Positions 59,765 to 64,000 of a stretch of DNA of 64,000 nucleotides are shown here, piece after piece. Position 1 is the first letter of the stretch, and each line of letters starts with the position of its first letter. A program made the position numbers and the translations under genes. Source of the DNA: Verpa conica (Eukaryota; Ascomycota; Pezizomycetes; Pezizales; Morchellaceae); NCBI GenBank assembly GCA_033030425.1, contig JAUFSD010000022.1, positions 1,116,001 through 1,180,000 of the forward strand, written 5' to 3'. The notes beneath the pieces were generated by a model. The model was not told the origin of the DNA and searched no databases. It was given only the letters and a program-made list of their open reading frames with translations.

Positions 59765-61776
59765 AATTACCCCTACATCAAAGCAAGTACCCTACCCATT
59801 GCTAATGAGCCGTCGAGCTAGATAAATGTCTTACCCGGTTATGATTTCCGGGAAACCTGTCTGCCTCGGTGGTACAAGCTTAGGAGGGGACTATGTGAAA
59901 CAAGGGAGAGGTTAACAGTGTTCAGGATATATAATAATAGTCCCTACGTACCGTTGTAAAAAGGATTGAGTTGCGGGTATCGGGTATTTCTTTTCTACTA
60001 TATATTCACTCAGGAGTTTTAACTTATTAATACTATTTTCTCTTTTAAATTCAGATGAATAAAGTTCTGTACCATAATTTCTGTTTTCAAGAGTGGGGTC
60101 TTTGAGTTTGTACACAGCCTAGGAATATATGCAGGCATGGAGATCGACTAGTCGTTTGTGGCGAATAAGAAAAATATTAGTAGCAACTCATTTTCGATTC
60201 CGCACATTCCGCTTTTGTATTCCGCACCCTACAAGTAGTAGATATAATCTACCTCGGTCAAGCAAAACCCAATGCAGGCCCCTGTGTATAAGCGTGACAC
60301 CTCGTATTTTCTGCTGCGCTTCTACAATTAAGTGACGAGCTAGTACTGAGCCTGTGTAACTTTGGTCCGCTCATGCTCTTGGCCCCGCCCTCTTATTCAT
60401 CTCCTGAGTCAATAAATGTCCAGAAATTCCAAAGCGTGAGCCTAAAGTTGATATGTATCCCTATTGCTCGGGTGAATAATATCGCACGTATCCGTCGCGT
60501 CCCGTCGCTGCAGATACCACGAGATTGCGGAGATATACCTCACTGCACCTGCCTTGGTAATTGGGATTCCTGTGCTCGTCACCCGCATTAGGCGTAAGAT
60601 ATCTTTCATCAAAAGGAATTACCTCATTATTAACAATCAGTTGATATGGCAACTAATGGGATGGGGCGAGAAAATGGCAAAAAAGATCAACCTTGATTTG
60701 GGTTCCAGATGATGCTGGGATGGATGAGTCTGTCTCAGATTCGTTTGCACAGGGGCATCATTCCCATCCTGGTTTTCCCTTAACCATAAATTCCTTGCCG
60801 GTTTTCTGCCGGAGTACCGTGCGGGCTGAAGGGCCCGGGCTCACCACAGGTACTCCTAGTCGGTTTTTTTTAGGTCGCCACACGTTCTGATTACTAAAGA
60901 GTTGTCTTTTCTGCCAGATTTGATATAAGCCCGGACCCTTCACTCTGGTATGCAGTATTCCAGGTGCATAAGTTGAGGTAGTCAAGGATCATAACAAAAG
61001 GAATAGCCAGACAGCCCCTTGCAAGAGTACTGTGGACGATTGGGCTAGGTAGACCTGCGTTAATGCGAAGAGGCAATCACCGAAAATCAACATAGCAAAT
61101 GTCTAACTGGAGAAACCGGGCAGCTTTGTATCTGCTTACCCAATTAGTAGGACTCCATAGTACTCGTGTCAGGGCTAAAGTATTGGGACAGACCAGGCTG
61201 TCACGGATCTGAGCGGTCACTATTTTTCTCTGTTGCTACCACCGTGCTTCACTGTTTTTACTGCGTTTGATTGCGTCACGGGTCTGTGCAATCGTTATAT
61301 TTCCCTTTTCAGCGTGTCCCAATACTTTAGCCCTGACACGAGTACAAGTTGAGGTTAGACCTGTACACAAGCTATATATCTCTCGATCTCGGTATATCTA
61401 CTACGATCCCTGGAACCGTTGGACTAGGTTATTCCCCAGTCGCCAAGCTCGTCCCAAGCAGTAAATTGTTTTCGCCTTGCACGCTCTCCCAGCTTAGCCG
61501 TAGCGGGAAAATCAAAGCTTATTCTCACAGCAGATCTCGGTTTACTTACGCCCGGGGGGTTGTGGTTATTCTTTCAGGCTATATAACTGTTCGGTAGTTT
61601 ATATCCCAGTTTTCCAAGTTTTCGGCGTAAGGTGATGTAAACCCCGCCCGTACAATTAATTACATGTAGATCGACGTTTGTAGTATATAAATTGTAGAAA
61701 ACCCCTCCTCTAGTACAGGTATTTCTTTTTTTTTAAGAATCGGCACCGGTGTTCCCTCCGCAATTAGTCGATAGTT
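59765..61776. other. Intergenic region upstream of the polygalacturonase gene
   Basis: No gene seen. It contains the 180-bp inverted-repeat element B (61163-61342) about 430 bases before the polygalacturonase start codon, and a T-run (about 61726-61733) just above it. The promoter should lie in the last few hundred bases. Confidence 0.45.
61163..61342. mobile_element. TA-flanked inverted-repeat element, family B
   Basis: 180 bp with TA on both sides (61161-61162, 61343-61344). The ends are a perfect 28-base inverted repeat beginning CTCGTGTCAGGGCTAAAGTA. No coding frame. The first bases CTCGT and the TA target match family A, but the inner sequence differs. It lies in the promoter-side region of the polygalacturonase gene. 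Confidence 0.75.
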
Positions 61777-63599
61777 ATGAAGATTAGTATTCTCAATATC
61801 GCGATTGGTGCTTTGCTGTGTCTTGATGGCATTCTCGCCGTACCCGCAGTAAGCTCGAGTCACCGTGCTATCAAGCCGTACCCAAAACATCCCAAGAAAA
61901 CACGCTATGTCTCAACGCCACGGACCAAGACTTGCATTGTCCCTCGTGGGGGTACCGATTCTGCAGCTGCAATCCTGGCAGCGGCCCATAAATGCAATAA
62001 TGGTGGAACTGTGGTTTTCGAAGGGAACACAACATACAGCGTTGGAACAGCGTTGGACTTGACTTTCCTGAACCATGTGGACATTGATATCCGTGGTACT
62101 ATTGAGGTATGTCTTAGACGAAATACCCTACTCGCTGCAGGCAACAAGTACCCGGAAACACGGGCGAGCATGTAATGAAGGGTACACCTTGCATAGAAAA
62201 GCCTCCGTGTCCATTAAATATTCCCTATCAGGGACTTGCACTTTGCATTACTTATTGCATATCGTGACTACGAATACGTACACCTCTCCCGTCTTTTCGG
62301 TTGCTGACGGCCCTGATCGGTAGTTCTCGAATGACACCACCTACTGGGACGCCAATGGGTTCTACTTGACTTTTCAAAATGCGACTACATTCTGGATGAT
62401 TGGAGGCAACGATGTCAACATCTACGGCGGCGGGACCCTCGATGGCAACGGACAAGTGTGGTACGATGCTTTCGCTACGGACATCTATATCCTTCGGCCA
62501 ATTCTCTTGGGGATTATTGGCCTCAATGGCGGGAGTGTTAGCAATTTGAAGATGCGGTATAGTCCGCAATGGTACAATATTATCATTAATTCGACAGATG
62601 TTGTTTATGATAACATTGATATCGACGGAAAGAGCACCAGCAAAAACCCAGCCAAGAATACAGGTATTTCAGATTATTCATGATTCTTTTAGACGGTGCT
62701 AAGAATTTACCATAGATGGGTGGGATACGTATCGTTCTTCCGGAATCACTATCCAGAATTCTCATATCAATAACGGTGATGATTGTGTTTCCTTTAAGCC
62801 GAACAGCACAGACATAATCGTACAGAACCTTATCTGCAATGGCTCACACGGGATTTCTGTCGGTTCCCTCGGTCAATACCCTGGCACGTATGATATTGTT
62901 GAAGACATCTATGTCTACAATATCTCCATGTCTAATGCCTCGGTTTGGAGTCCTTCTCCCTCGACTTCCACTAGATTGTTTCACACTAACACCTTGTAGG
63001 ATGGAGCTCGTATCAAAGTCTGGCCCGGTGTTCAATCGGCAATGTCAGGTGACCTCCAAGGAGGAGGTGGAACTGGCCATGTAAAGAATGTCACGTACGA
63101 TAGGATGTATAACTACAATAACGACTACGCGATCGAGGTGACACAGTGTTATGGGCAGAAAAACCAGACCCTTTGCGATTTGTATCCTGTAAACTGCCTC
63201 CTCCCCCAAGACTAAAACTCTATATATGGCCACTAACGCGAACAGAGTAACTTATCGATCTCGGATATCTGGTTTAAAAACTTCTGGGGGACGACTTCAA
63301 AAAAGTACGATCCAAAGGTTGGGATGGTGGTTTGCTCTTCACCGACGGTAAGTTTAAGGTTATCCCAGATTTAGTAATATCGTTATTATTACATATACTA
63401 AGCATTGATCGTATATATAGGTCTGCAGTAATATCTACGCGCAGAACATAACGGTCACTCCACCGAGCGGCAAAACTCCATACTATGCGTGTTCAAATGT
63501 GAGTTTTACCCAACATTTTTTTTTCTCACCGGGGAGGGTTTTAATCCGATATGTCTGTTTCAGGTTAACGCAACAACACTTGGGCTTCCGTGCCAGTAA
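61777..63599 (+). CDS. Secreted exo-polygalacturonase (glycoside hydrolase family 28)
   Basis: Seven exons in phase, 433 aa: 61777-62106, 62324-62663, 62716-62942, 63000-63188, 63246-63347, 63421-63498, 63564-63599. The introns are 217, 52, 57, 57, 73 and 65 bp, all GT-AG. An N-terminal signal peptide ([20 protein letters not shown], cleavage probably before or near VPAVSS) is followed by the GH28 beta-helix. All catalytic motifs are present: NTD at 222-224 (split by intron 2), NGDDC with D245/D246, GSHGIS with H268, and RIK at 303-305. The [17 protein letters not shown] form and CxSP/PYYACSN C-terminus are those of fungal exo-acting enzymes, which release galacturonic acid from the non-reducing end of pectate chains outside the cell. 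Length is normal for the family and I see no lesion. Many N-glycosylation sequons (NTT, NAT, NST, NGS). Confidence 0.95.
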
Positions 63600-64000
63600 A
63601 TATTCCGACCCTGAGTTGGTCGACGGCATCAACCCTAACCCTGTTTATAAACGAGTGACTTTTGATGAAAGTTGGAGAAGGAAAATTATATATATAGTTA
63701 AATCCAGCTTCTATACCGTTTTATAATGTCAGTTGTGTATTCTACGCATTACCGTAATCACTTGCATATATGCGCTACAGTATGGTATTACATAAGAGAT
63801 ACCAAATCAAAACAACAGGCTGCTACCACCAGTAAGTATTGCTATGTACGGAGTATCCAATCCACCCGCATATATAGTACTGCAATTTGTACCAATCCTA
63901 ATACCCACTTTTATTATTTGCCAAAGTCGAGGAGCCTTGGGAATGTCCTTAGATTTTGCTGGGCAGGTGATTCGTCTAAATTGCTGCGCGACTTTTTGTT
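63600..64000. other. Downstream flank of the polygalacturonase gene
   Basis: AT-rich 3' flank running to the end of the window. No gene or repeat recognised. Confidence 0.4.

Noticed and set aside
1..64000. CRISPR arrays, bacterial operons or plasmid functions
   Set aside because: The window is eukaryotic by its introns and gene families; no regularly spaced repeats were seen.

Overview
This is nuclear DNA of a filamentous ascomycete fungus. The genes are split by short GT-AG introns (mostly 46-90 bp) with CTAAC/CTGAC-like branch sites, and several families are fungal: a HOS3-type histone deacetylase, a DUF1774 membrane protein, a fungal CorA-like transporter, a MUP1-like methionine permease and a GH28 exo-polygalacturonase. 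The species cannot be fixed from sequence alone. All exon models were built by hand from reading frames, splice sites and comparison of paralogs inside the window.

Layout: 1-2.6 kb is non-coding with a long inverted repeat. 2.66-5.84 kb holds the histone deacetylase. 5.8-9.4 kb is gene-free and repeat-rich. 9.46-34.7 kb is a tandem array of three permease(+)/kinase(-) convergent pairs, in the order P1> <K1 P2> <K2 P3> <K3. 34.7-37.1 kb is gene-free and carries two adjacent TA-flanked inverted-repeat elements. 37.1-40.3 kb has a small unrecognised gene and a CorA-like gene with a 23-bp micro-exon. 40.3-42.6 kb is AT-rich repeat debris. 42.66-46.55 kb has a divergent pair: a DUF1774 gene (-) and a low-complexity probable nuclear protein (+). 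46.5-61.7 kb is a long gene-poor tract with many small inverted-repeat elements and two small two-exon genes that resemble each other. 61.78-63.60 kb is a complete seven-exon exo-polygalacturonase.

The most unusual part is the triplicated permease-kinase array. The exon phases are the same in all copies of each family. Permeases 2 and 3 are intact over eight exons. Permease 1 has a frameshift, and two of its introns would need GC donors. Each kinase gene keeps an eight-exon frame broken by exactly one lesion: a stop codon in copy 1, a 2-nt deletion in the kinase N-lobe in copy 2, and a one-nucleotide frame slip in copy 3. A functional link between transporter and kinase is inference from the conserved pairing only. 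The lesions should be checked against reads or transcripts.
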